The notes under the pieces: model-generated | What the model saw: the letters and a program-made list of their open reading frames with translations, nothing else | Databases searched by the model: none | What the model was told of the DNA's origin: nothing | In this document: one piece after another, positions 24,874 to 32,314 of the stretch | Layout: each line of letters begins with the position of its first letter | Numbering within the stretch: the first letter of the stretch is position 1 | Translations under genes and position numbers: made by a program | Origin: a virus | Direction: 5' to 3' (one strand) | IMG/VR virus record: IMGVR_UViG_3300025889_018766 | Location: 1-33,320 of that record | DNA: 33,320 bases

Positions 24874-26247
24874 CTAATCTCTCACAAGCTTATCTGGCAT
24901 AAAAGCGCGTCCAACTTTCAGTGAGGATTGTGGGTGATCTGGACACATATAAACGCTATACTTTCTTCCATTTTTAGTCATGTTGCCTCTTCTAAGCCCA
25001 TTCCCACAATCTGGGCATTTAGGAACAGGGCGAAGCGGCTTATATTGGGGGTGGTTTCTGTATGACTCCCAAATGCTTTCCCATTTCTTACATGCCCCAG
25101 ATTTAACAGGCTTCCTTAATCCAAGGGGGGATTGTATTGCGATCCCATTGTCTATCCAACACACTTTAGCACCGTATATTATTTCCTTAACTACGTCCCA
25201 AGTCTGCCCATCTATTCTGACTATTTTTTCTAATTCTTGTGCATACTTTCTCCTGTCTCCTTCTTTAGCGGTTGGAGGAAATCCTATTATATTTTCCCAT
25301 AGCTCAACTGACTCTATTGCCTCAGAAGATGAGTGATCTTTTACTCCATTAGAGCCTCTTCCGGTAGGTTTCTGTCTTCCAAGATCGATCCATTCACTGA
25401 AGTGCTTTGATGCCTTTTGTGCATCTTGCTTAGTTGGTATATCTATGTCGCCTATGTATGTATTATATACATCATCTGATTTTTCTTCTATTTGTGCTAT
25501 GTGGTCAGTATATAGATACGACAAGTAAGGTTTTGTTTTTATCTCTATAATACATTGCTTGAGTATAGAAATAGCTCTTATAGCTCTACACTTATCTTGG
25601 TAGCTTATATTTATTTCTGTATGCGCTTCTTCTGATGTCTCTTGCTCTATGGCTTGATCTATGACATCTTCAACAGGCTCTTCTTCTATAGGTTCCTGTG
25701 GGACAGGATTTGGAAGCTCAGCTTCTTTGGGCTTTTCTGAATTCCCTATATTTTTAGTCTCTATTTCTAAGCTCTTGCCATTTCTTTTAGCAGTTTTTTT
25801 AGTAGGTCTTTTTTCTTGGCTTTCATCTATAAGCTTTCTAACTAATCCCTCTGAGCATCCTATGTGCTTAGCTATACTCACGTTACTATTTTTAGACCAT
25901 TCCTCATCTTGAAGTATAGTCTTTAATATCTTTCTTTTGTCAGCATTATTCAGCCTATTCCCATGGTGTGCGTTTGCACCCGTAGCATACCAAATAGCAT
26001 CTCTTTTTGTCCCCTCTTTTACGGTTGCAAGAATAGTATCCTTTTTAATCTTTTTGCTTGCGCTATATCTGTGAAACCCATCTGCTAACCAATACTTTTT
26101 CCCATCGTAAAAAACTACAACATCTGGGAATACATCCCCTTCGTTCATTCTATCCGCATAATCGTCCACAACTGATTCGCAAATAGATTCTCTTGGTTGT
26201 ATTTGTTTGTCAGCTATTACTTTCTTTAATTCTATTTCAGTGTTCAT
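24874..26247 (-). CDS. ParB-domain replication protein with primosome-like part and zinc ribbon
   Basis: The 457-residue protein begins with a ParB/sulfiredoxin-like fold: QPRESICESVVDDYADRM, VVVFYDGKKYWLADGFHR with the DGFHR motif (57-60), then WYATGANAHHGNRLNNADKR and a helix-turn-helix (about 121-142, VSIAKHIGCSEGLVRKLIDE). A Glu-rich linker (150-215) follows. Residues about 310-400 read WENIIGFPPTAKEGDRRKYA, RIDGQTWDVVKEIIYGAK and IQSPLGLRKP, the arrangement seen in phage replication initiators and DnaT/DnaD-like C-termini that load helicase. The end has CPDCG and CPDHP zinc-ribbon motifs. Position just before the helicase supports a role as origin-binding loader. Confidence 0.7.
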   Translation of the reverse strand: MNTEIELKKVIADKQIQPRESICESVVDDYADRMNEGDVFPDVVVFYDGKKYWLADGFHRYSASKKIKKDTILATVKEGTKRDAIWYATGANAHHGNRLNNADKRKILKTILQDEEWSKNSNVSIAKHIGCSEGLVRKLIDESQEKRPTKKTAKRNGKSLEIETKNIGNSEKPKEAELPNPVPQEPIEEEPVEDVIDQAIEQETSEEAHTEINISYQDKCRAIRAISILKQCIIEIKTKPYLSYLYTDHIAQIEEKSDDVYNTYIGDIDIPTKQDAQKASKHFSEWIDLGRQKPTGRGSNGVKDHSSSEAIESVELWENIIGFPPTAKEGDRRKYAQELEKIVRIDGQTWDVVKEIIYGAKVCWIDNGIAIQSPLGLRKPVKSGACKKWESIWESYRNHPQYKPLRPVPKCPDCGNGLRRGNMTKNGRKYSVYMCPDHPQSSLKVGRAFMPDKLVRD

Positions 26248-26261
26248 TTTTATTTCTTTCT

Positions 26262-27854
26262 TTAGTTGAGGCTAACTGATTCAAGTAGCTTCTTCTTTTC
26301 TATAAGTATAGACATAATTCTTTGGTCTAATATGTGATCTGCTACTATTCTATTTATTATTACTCCTTTCGTTTGTCCTATTCTACAAAGACGGTCTTCG
26401 GCTTGCAGATTCATGGCAGGAGTCCAATCTAAATCTACAAATACAGCTTGATGTGCATTAGTTAATGTTAAGCCAACTCCCCCTGCTTTTATGGTTGCCC
26501 CTATTCCCTTGAGTTTGCCTTCTTGGAAAAGCTTGACAGCTTGCGCCCTATCTTCGTTGGATGTACTTCCCGTAATTACTTTCCATCCTTTTCTTTTTTG
26601 TAAAACCTCTATGGGATAAGTGTGAGCAGAAAATACAACTACAGGCTCTTGAGACTCTTCAAATGTTTCCACTAATGATAGCATATAAGGGGTTTTTGCA
26701 GACGCTAATTCTTTCCTAAGTTCTGAAATCTCTTCAAACTTAAGTTTTTCATCTTTGTTAGATATCAACCTTTCTAAAAGATCATCAATTTCTATTCCTT
26801 CCAGAGAATTAATAAATCTATTACAGAGAGCTTTAATTTCTCTGCTTATTGTCATCTTGGATTTTCTGTAAAACTTAGAAGGAAGGTTGGGCAAGACTTC
26901 TTTCCTTGTTCGTCTGCAAGACACTTTTTTTATCAACTCTTTTGCTTCTGGATTTGGGTGTCCCCACTTCCATGCATTCCATTCGTTTTTCACGCCATTA
27001 AAAACTTTCACAAAATGAGGCCAATTATAAAATGCCTCACTGTGCAATTCAGCGGCACTCAAAACATTCCACATCTCCAGAGGGTTGTTCATCATGGGCG
27101 TTCCGCTTATAAGCCAAACTTTCCCATCATTTTTAAGCACCTCTCTACTTAAGCTTCTAAATATCTTAGATCTTTGGCTTTTTGCTGACTTCAAATAATG
27201 AGCTTCGTCAGCTATTAAATAAGTATCGCCCACTGATATATCGTAAAAAGATTTGAGCATTTTTTTACTGGTAAGATCGATTGGTAGTATTTCATAATTT
27301 ACAATTAATAGCTCTCCTCTTGATGGTAGACGAAAAGACTTTTTCCCCGAAAGGACGATGGGATTTAAATCTTTTCTCCAATTTTTGCATTCCTCTTCCC
27401 ACACAGTTTTCAATGAAGCAGGGCATACAACAATCGCTCTACATTTATCAAACTCTGGTAAAGCCATTAAGGTTGTTAGAGTTTTCCCCGTTCCCATTTC
27501 ATTCGCTAGTAAGGCATTTTTTCTTGAGGCAAGCCATATAGCGTCTTCTTTCTGGTATTCAAAAAGACTAGACTTTTTGACTCTTTCCACCATCAATAAG
27601 TCTATATTCTTATATAAGAAGAATGCCATTTTCACACTCTTAGAAGGATTTACATCTAATCCCTCAGCCCTCAGTGCTCTTGTGAAATCTAAGCAGACAT
27701 CTAAGGGTATATAGTTATTTTTGCCATTGCTTTGAACTCCAAAAGAAACGAAGATAGAGCTTAATTTTGATTCGTCTTTTGCGGTTATGTTTTCACATTC
27801 TATTAAAACAGATTGCTTATCTATTTCATCTATATGAAGAGTTAGATTAACCAT
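26262..27854 (-). CDS. SNF2-family helicase
   Basis: The 530-residue protein has motifs I (NEMGTGKT, 118-125), Ia (VVCPASLK), II (ADEAH, 215-219), III (ISGTP, 249-253), V (GATIKAGGVGLTLTNAHQ) and VI (QAEDRLCRIGQ) of the SNF2/Rad54 superfamily. The N-terminus (about 1-90) is not part of the core. These proteins translocate on double-stranded DNA and remodel protein or recombination intermediates. It overlaps the UvrD gene by eight bases and has its SD (GGAG) within it. A typical member of phage replication modules. Confidence 0.93.
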   Translation of the reverse strand: MVNLTLHIDEIDKQSVLIECENITAKDESKLSSIFVSFGVQSNGKNNYIPLDVCLDFTRALRAEGLDVNPSKSVKMAFFLYKNIDLLMVERVKKSSLFEYQKEDAIWLASRKNALLANEMGTGKTLTTLMALPEFDKCRAIVVCPASLKTVWEEECKNWRKDLNPIVLSGKKSFRLPSRGELLIVNYEILPIDLTSKKMLKSFYDISVGDTYLIADEAHYLKSAKSQRSKIFRSLSREVLKNDGKVWLISGTPMMNNPLEMWNVLSAAELHSEAFYNWPHFVKVFNGVKNEWNAWKWGHPNPEAKELIKKVSCRRTRKEVLPNLPSKFYRKSKMTISREIKALCNRFINSLEGIEIDDLLERLISNKDEKLKFEEISELRKELASAKTPYMLSLVETFEESQEPVVVFSAHTYPIEVLQKRKGWKVITGSTSNEDRAQAVKLFQEGKLKGIGATIKAGGVGLTLTNAHQAVFVDLDWTPAMNLQAEDRLCRIGQTKGVIINRIVADHILDQRIMSILIEKKKLLESVSLN

Positions 27855-29742
27855 CTATGTCTACTCCCATTTCTGTCAGAAATGAACTCGCCCCAACAAA
27901 TCGATCTCTCATAGTTTCAAAGTATGAGACATAAAGAGTTTGCTGTGCTCTGGTCACGCCTACATAAGCAAGTCTTCTTTCTTCCTCTATGTATTGAGAC
28001 TTAGAATGAGGTAGTAAGACATCAGACATCCCAGACATAAATACAATGGGAAACTCAAGTCCTTTAGCTCTGTGTAAGGACATAAGCTTCACCTTATTAT
28101 TATTCTTATCTCCATTAGAGTATCTTCTCTGTATATCTGCCACATATGAAAGCATAGTGCCAACTGTTTTAAAATTAGAAGACGATGCAGAAAATTCATT
28201 TAGGTTAGAAAGGACTTCTGTGTCATCTTCTACTTCATTATTCCTATTCTCAACAAGCCATTTATCATATCCAATTTTATCTCTTATATAAGAGATGCAA
28301 CTTGAAGGTGTTTGATCTGTTAAGTTGGATAAGTTTATGATGTCATTAGTGAGAGATACTACATTTATATTAGATCTTTTATTTACGGTTCTAAAATTGT
28401 GAGAGCTTAAGCAATCTATTATGTCATCGTAGTTGCCTATCTGGCTAAAAAGCTCTTCTGTAAATTTTGCTCCAAGGTATCGGGTTGGCTTATTTACTAT
28501 CCTCCCAAATGTTTTCATGTCTTGAAAATCTCTAGCTTCATTAGCTATTTCAAGGTATGCTAACATATCCTTTATTTCTGCCCGATTATAGAATCCGCTA
28601 TTTCCTATAACTTCATATGGTACTTGCATCCTTATAAGAGCATCTTCTATTGCTCTTGATTGGTGGTTGCATCTGTAGAGCACTGCAAAGTCCTTCCACT
28701 TTGCTCCGTCTTCATTATGCTCAACTATCCTGTTTGCGATAGCTTCAGCTTCTTCTGAAGCGGTCATGTAAACTCCAAGATAGTCTACATTGCCTTTGAT
28801 CTTTAGCTCTGCCTTCATCTCATCTCCTTCGGGGTTGTATGAGATTAGGCTATTAGCGTGATCCATTATTGTTTTGGCGCATCTATAATTCTTATTGAGC
28901 GTTATGATTTTACAATTAGGATACTTAGTAGAAAAATTAAGAATGAATGAAGGGTCCGATGCTCTGAAAGAGTATATTGATTGCTTTGGATCTCCTACGA
29001 CAAATAAATTCTCACACTTCCCTTGCAGTTGATGTATTAATGATTCTTGTAGTGGGTTTATATCTTGATACTCATCAATGCTTATGTGTGTAAATTTGCT
29101 TTGCCACTTATCTAACACTTTAGGGTCTTTGTTGAATATTTTCTTTGACAGAAAAAGCATATCATCAAAGTCTATTAATGCTTCACTTCTTTTATGAAGC
29201 TCGTATTGATGGTAGCACTCACAAAAATAATCTACCATTATCCTCTCTGATCCTTGAGAGTCCAAATAGACAGCTAAATCATCTACGGAAAATCCCATAT
29301 TTTTTGCTTTTCCTATAACCCTAAGTGCTTCTTTTTCTCCCATCCCATCTCGGATAAATAGATTTTTATCATGTATAGACTTCAATATTTTCTTTTGTTG
29401 CCAATCCTGTATCAACGAGTAACCTCTTGAATAAGCTTTGTCGAAATCCTTCAAGTGACTACTTAGAACAGAATTGAAAAGAGAATGTATGGTTCCAACA
29501 AACATTCTATCTACAATAGAAGAATCATTTCCAAAAAGGCTATTTAGCCTTTCTTTCATTTCTTCTGCGGCTTTTTTAGTGAAGGTAAAAGCGAGGATTC
29601 CATCTGGACTTATTCCCGATTGTATCATATTTACGATGCGCTCTGTTAAGACCTTGGTCTTTCCAGATCCTGCACCTGCTACTACGCAAATATGTCCATG
29701 ATGTAAAGATACAGCGGTGGATTGCTCTTTGTTGAGACTCAT
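27847..29742 (-). CDS. UvrD/Rep-family DNA helicase
   Basis: This 631-residue protein has motif I AGAGSGKT (22-29), the FTFTKKAAEEMK motif Ia (52-63), TIHSLF, DEYQD (223-227, motif II), GDPKQSIYSF (250-259, motif III), motif IV-type TLNKNYRC, MSLHRAKGLEF (motif V) and YVGVTRA (motif VI). It is slightly shorter than bacterial Rep or PcrA (about 670-720). It is a 3' to 5' helicase probably used in phage DNA replication or repair. SD AAAGGA is 11 bases from the ATG. The gene ends within the SNF2 gene. Confidence 0.95.
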   Translation of the reverse strand: MSLNKEQSTAVSLHHGHICVVAGAGSGKTKVLTERIVNMIQSGISPDGILAFTFTKKAAEEMKERLNSLFGNDSSIVDRMFVGTIHSLFNSVLSSHLKDFDKAYSRGYSLIQDWQQKKILKSIHDKNLFIRDGMGEKEALRVIGKAKNMGFSVDDLAVYLDSQGSERIMVDYFCECYHQYELHKRSEALIDFDDMLFLSKKIFNKDPKVLDKWQSKFTHISIDEYQDINPLQESLIHQLQGKCENLFVVGDPKQSIYSFRASDPSFILNFSTKYPNCKIITLNKNYRCAKTIMDHANSLISYNPEGDEMKAELKIKGNVDYLGVYMTASEEAEAIANRIVEHNEDGAKWKDFAVLYRCNHQSRAIEDALIRMQVPYEVIGNSGFYNRAEIKDMLAYLEIANEARDFQDMKTFGRIVNKPTRYLGAKFTEELFSQIGNYDDIIDCLSSHNFRTVNKRSNINVVSLTNDIINLSNLTDQTPSSCISYIRDKIGYDKWLVENRNNEVEDDTEVLSNLNEFSASSSNFKTVGTMLSYVADIQRRYSNGDKNNNKVKLMSLHRAKGLEFPIVFMSGMSDVLLPHSKSQYIEEERRLAYVGVTRAQQTLYVSYFETMRDRFVGASSFLTEMGVDIDG

Positions 29743-29767
29743 TGTGGTGATTTCCTTTCTTTCTCAA

Positions 29768-29811
29768 AAGAGAGGAGCAAGGGCAAGAGGAATAGCCCTC
29801 TCCCCTCTCTT
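29768..29811 (-). terminator. Long GC-rich hairpin before the UvrD gene
   Basis: Two 17-base arms (29768-29784 and 29795-29811) pair with one mismatch and two G-U pairs around a 10-base loop. The stem ends CTCTCTT followed by TTGAG on the minus strand, a weak U run. Located between the 65-residue protein gene and the UvrD gene, it could act as a partial terminator. Confidence 0.5.
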
Positions 29812-29818
29812 ATTATGA

Positions 29819-30016
29819 TTAAGCTTCTATAGGTGCTTCCTCATGTTTTTCGTGGGCTATATCATTTAGCTTTCTAAGGTAAGGCATAGCCTTTTTCAAA
29901 AAATCATCTAGTTCCTCTAAGGCTTCCTGTTTATTAGCTGAATCTTCTCTTCCTAATATGCAATAAGACTTAGAGAGAAGGTCTTTAAGTTCAGACATTG
30001 CTTCTTCAATGTTCAT
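29819..30016 (-). CDS. Small helical acidic protein
   Basis: This 65-residue protein (MNIEEAMSELKDLLSKSYCI) is helical, with heptad-like Leu spacing and an acidic end. Its start overlaps the upstream 59-residue gene as ATGA (30013-30016), which supports both as translated genes. Function unknown. Confidence 0.6.
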   Translation of the reverse strand: MNIEEAMSELKDLLSKSYCILGREDSANKQEALEELDDFLKKAMPYLRKLNDIAHEKHEEAPIEA

Positions 30017-30192
30017 TTAGATTTACTCCGATTAGAGTCTGTTGAGATGAGTATTCCCATTCTCGTAGGTATGACTTTAGTTGTATTGCATTCATCGCAA
30101 CACCTATCTTCAATTCCTTGAGACAATGGACTTGGATTATGCCCGTATCCATAAATCTCTATATCGCACAAACAACAAAATAATTTTTTCAT
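30013..30192 (-). CDS. Small Cys-rich zinc-finger protein (59 residues)
   Basis: The frame starts at an ATG in 30190-30192 and ends TGA at 30013. The protein begins MKKLFCCLCDIEIYGYGHNP and continues SPLSQGIEDRCCDECNTTKV. Two CxxC-type pairs (C-C-x2-C and C-C-x2-C) enclose a Gly-Tyr-Gly-x-Asn-Pro turn, a pattern I know from conserved short proteins of phages and plasmids that have no defined role. It ends by overlapping the next gene by four bases. Confidence 0.7.
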   Translation of the reverse strand: MKKLFCCLCDIEIYGYGHNPSPLSQGIEDRCCDECNTTKVIPTRMGILISTDSNRSKSK

Positions 30193-30206
30193 TGATCAGA
30201 CTCCAA

Positions 30207-30953
30207 TCAATTGAGAGAAAAAGGTTCGGCACAGAATTTATGTAATTCAATATGCCTTTTTATTGTTGTATTGTGAGGGACCATTTTGAAAGATTGGGTC
30301 ATGGCATTGTACCATCTCCATGCTGTTTTTTCTCCATGATCGTATGAAGGTTCTTCCCATTCTTTCACTGCTACAGTAAACTGATTAGGCGAAAGAATTT
30401 TTCGTCCATATGCTTTTCCGAAATAGGAGTAAGCCTCATCGTCCGATAGATGCTTAGATTGCAATTGGTATGCGGTGTTAAGGACTTTTTCATAGTCCTT
30501 ATCTGCATCATGCAATCCCAGTATAAGCTTCTCTTTCAAAACATTTTCTATGTCTCCGGTGTGTCTGCGGAATACTACTTCATCTCCACTAAACATGCCA
30601 TTACTACAAACATTTACTTGCCCACCTATGGCAAATGCCGCCGCCATTGTCTTGTCTGTAGATTGGCGAAATCCTACTGATAGAGAAATCATGCTTATGA
30701 GAGGGTTTTGGGAGGATTCGTTTGGCTTTTGGAAAGCCATAGTTCCAAAGATACGCTTGTCATTCCCAGAAGTTAAAACTCTGGTATCTCCCAACTGAAA
30801 GCCATGAGGTGAAAGGCATTTTACTGATGTTTCTTGAATCAGATTCACAAAATCAAAATGAGATATCGGACTAAAGGTTTTAGTTTTAGGAGGTGTTTCT
30901 ATTTGCTTCAAGTAATCTAAGTCTCTTAAATGGCCGTATACTGATTCTAACAT
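30207..30953 (-). CDS. DUF932-family protein
   Basis: This 248-residue protein has the hallmark pattern of the phage/plasmid-like DUF932 family: a variable N-terminus, SHFDFVNLIQETSVKCLS, then RQSTDKTMAAAFAIGGQVNV with CSNGMFSGDE and a helical C-terminal half (LHDADKDYEKVLNTAYQLQS) followed by a WRWYNAMTQSFK motif. Members are common in phage replication regions, without a known activity. The SD region is weak (GGAACAAATG). Confidence 0.8.
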   Translation of the reverse strand: MLESVYGHLRDLDYLKQIETPPKTKTFSPISHFDFVNLIQETSVKCLSPHGFQLGDTRVLTSGNDKRIFGTMAFQKPNESSQNPLISMISLSVGFRQSTDKTMAAAFAIGGQVNVCSNGMFSGDEVVFRRHTGDIENVLKEKLILGLHDADKDYEKVLNTAYQLQSKHLSDDEAYSYFGKAYGRKILSPNQFTVAVKEWEEPSYDHGEKTAWRWYNAMTQSFKMVPHNTTIKRHIELHKFCAEPFSLN

Positions 30954-30981
30954 TTGTTCCCTTTCTTTAAATTGTTTTAGT

Positions 30982-31049
30982 GTGTGGTGAAAGATACATG
31001 CTAAAGCACTCCCCTTGTCACTATAGCATCGAATTATCTTTCACCACAC
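30982..31049 (-). other. Long two-part inverted repeat in the gap before the DUF932 gene
   Basis: GTGTGGTGAAAGATA (30982-30996) is perfectly complementary to 31035-31049, 15 bp with no mismatch. Inside it, ATGCTA (30998-31003) pairs with TAGCAT (31024-31029). The loop holds 20 bases. The structure fills most of the 107-base gap between the HNH and DUF932 genes. It is too long to be chance and may be an RNA control element, a processing site or a protein-binding site. Confidence 0.75.
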
Positions 31050-31055
31050 TCCCCA

Positions 31056-31071
31056 CTGACCTAACGGTCAG
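31056..31071 (-). other. Short hairpin over the HNH gene stop codon
   Basis: CTGACC (31056-31061) pairs with GGTCAG (31066-31071) around a four-base loop that includes the stop codon at 31061-31063. It lies seven bases from the larger inverted repeat, so the two could stack in one RNA structure. Confidence 0.5.
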
Positions 31072-31543
31072 ATTCTTGTTGTCTTCGTATCTTGTCTGCA
31101 ATGTTATGGCAGTCGATACAAAGGAAGTTTACATCATAAGGTTTCGTATAATCTTTGTGGTGTGCTTGTAAGGCATAAGTAAATTTCTTGCAATCTTCAC
31201 ATTGCAAAGGCTTTTTAATGTCACCCCTTTCTATAGCCATTTTAGCCAACTTCTGGGCTTCCGATTTGATAGTCCCAGAAACCTTCTGCCTGTAAGAGGA
31301 AGCGGTCTTTTTTCCTCTTTCACTTTTTTGGTACTCTCTCCTTTCGTCTAGTCGCTTGAGGGTTGAGTTTCTTTCTTTGTCGTATGCAAGGTAATGTTCC
31401 CTATTCTTTTTCCTATTAGTCTTAGACTTAAGCTTTTTGCATTCTATGCAAATAGATTCTCTTCCATCCTTAGATCCACGCTTGAGGTAAAAGTCTTCCA
31501 GAAAAAGACGTTCATTGCATTTATTGCATACTTTAGAGTCCAT
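31061..31543 (-). CDS. HNH endonuclease with N-terminal zinc finger
   Basis: This 160-residue protein has an N-terminal zinc site (C6-x2-C9, C32-x2-C35; KVCNKCNERLFLEDFYLKRG), a basic helical linker (40-110), then an HNH core (C115-x2-C118, ALQAHHKDYTKP with H128/H129, LCIDCHN with C142, C145, H146). This arrangement is common in phage-encoded HNH nucleases, some of which are homing enzymes and others packaging or recombination nucleases. Its start shares one base with the SSB-like gene stop (TAATG), so it belongs to that operon rather than being a free-standing insertion. Confidence 0.88.
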   Translation of the reverse strand: MDSKVCNKCNERLFLEDFYLKRGSKDGRESICIECKKLKSKTNRKKNREHYLAYDKERNSTLKRLDERREYQKSERGKKTASSYRQKVSGTIKSEAQKLAKMAIERGDIKKPLQCEDCKKFTYALQAHHKDYTKPYDVNFLCIDCHNIADKIRRQQESDR

Positions 31544-32010
31544 TAGAAGGGTGCTCCTCCTCCATCATCCCCGTTTACATCATCTGGGACTTCAGATAGC
31601 TCTCTAAACTCTTTGATCTTCAAAGAAGGGTCATATCCTTCAGTTTTCTCTACTTCCGTTCTGACGTAAAGCTCAGATCCTTCAATGTCAGAAGTGGTAA
31701 ACTTGAATTCGCCTTTATCGTTTTCAACAATTCCACAGCAACGAGCAAGAATACGGTATCTGCGTTTAGCGTATTCTCCTCCTTTGCCTTGCACTCCTAT
31801 AGCAAAGTATTCACGGCATTCATGTCCGTTAGTGCTGTTCAAAGAGAAAGTGACGGTTCGCATCGCATCCCCTTTTCTTGTGGGCCTAGAGCTAACACTC
31901 AAAACTTTAGCCCTGTACCACCCTTCATCTGGCAAACGATCCTCTTCGCCAATGTCGGAAAGATCGTCTTCCACTGGCTCTTCAATGTAATCGTCAAAAA
32001 ACTCACTCAT
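31543..32010 (-). CDS. SSB-like protein, DUF669 family
   Basis: This 155-residue protein begins with an acidic segment (FFDDYIEEPVEDDLSDIGEE) and has a central OB-like beta domain: LPDEGWYRAKVLSVSSRPTR, MRTVTFSLNSTNGHECREYF, YRILARCCGIV and GSELYVRTEVEK. It ends DDVNGDDGGGAPF, similar to the acidic tip of bacterial SSB (DDDIPF). DUF669 proteins are common in phage recombination modules and are thought to bind single-stranded DNA. It has a strong SD (AAAGGGG) and follows a 304-base regulatory gap. Confidence 0.75.
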   Translation of the reverse strand: MSEFFDDYIEEPVEDDLSDIGEEDRLPDEGWYRAKVLSVSSRPTRKGDAMRTVTFSLNSTNGHECREYFAIGVQGKGGEYAKRRYRILARCCGIVENDKGEFKFTTSDIEGSELYVRTEVEKTEGYDPSLKIKEFRELSEVPDDVNGDDGGGAPF

Positions 32011-32051
32011 GAGGTGATCCCCTTTCTTAAAGTTCGCTTATTTTTTTCTAG

Positions 32052-32090
<39 letters not shown>

Positions 32091-32111
32091 ATAAAAATAA
32101 GCAGTTAAAAG

Positions 32112-32136
32112 GTGTTTTGAAACTATTTCAAAACAC
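32112..32136. promoter_or_regulatory. Operator-like 11-bp inverted repeat just downstream of promoter
   Basis: Arms GTGTTTTGAAA and TTTCAAAACAC are perfectly complementary with a 3-base centre. On the minus strand the site begins seven bases after the -10 element, covering the expected transcription start, the usual place for a repressor operator. It could also form an RNA hairpin in the leader. Confidence 0.65.
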
Positions 32137-32142
32137 TAATTA

Positions 32143-32171
32143 AATATAGTATAAATCAAAACTTGGCGCAA
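32143..32171 (-). promoter_or_regulatory. Candidate promoter for SSB-like operon
   Basis: TATATT (32143-32148, -10) and TTGCGC (32166-32171, -35) are separated by 17 bases. The -10 differs from consensus at one position; the -35 matches three of six. Directly downstream lies the 25-bp inverted repeat. Confidence 0.5.
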
Positions 32172-32236
32172 GAAATAAAAGCCTATTTTTAAAGGTTTTA
32201 TAAGCTTTTTTAAGTATTTTTTATAGTGACTTAGGC

Positions 32237-32305
32237 CGCATCTTCGTATATACGAAGATAGTAAGGCACTTTATATGCCTCGCATCTTCGTATATACGAA
32301 GATAG
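32237..32305. repeat. Twin identical 20-bp palindromes with flanking bases conserved
   Basis: The perfect palindrome ATCTTCGTATATACGAAGAT occurs at 32240-32259 and again at 32284-32303. Three bases on the left and two on the right are also identical, giving a 25-bp direct repeat (32237-32261 and 32281-32305) with 44-base spacing, about four helical turns. Between them AGGCA and TGCCT (32264-32268, 32276-32280) form a small hairpin. It lies in the gap just downstream of the RecT-like gene. It may be a double operator or an origin iteron pair. The half-sites resemble lox arms but without the lox spacer. Confidence 0.9.
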
Positions 32306-32314
32306 ATGAACAGA

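Noticed and set aside
31061-31543. Free-standing homing endonuclease insertion
   Set aside because: The gene shares a base with the SSB-like stop (TAATG) and is flanked by operon genes, which fits a resident gene better than a recent insertion.
32237-32305. CRISPR array or lox recombination site
   Set aside because: Only two repeat copies exist and each is a perfect palindrome, unlike a CRISPR. A lox site needs an asymmetric 8-bp spacer between the arms, which is absent, and no tyrosine recombinase is visible.
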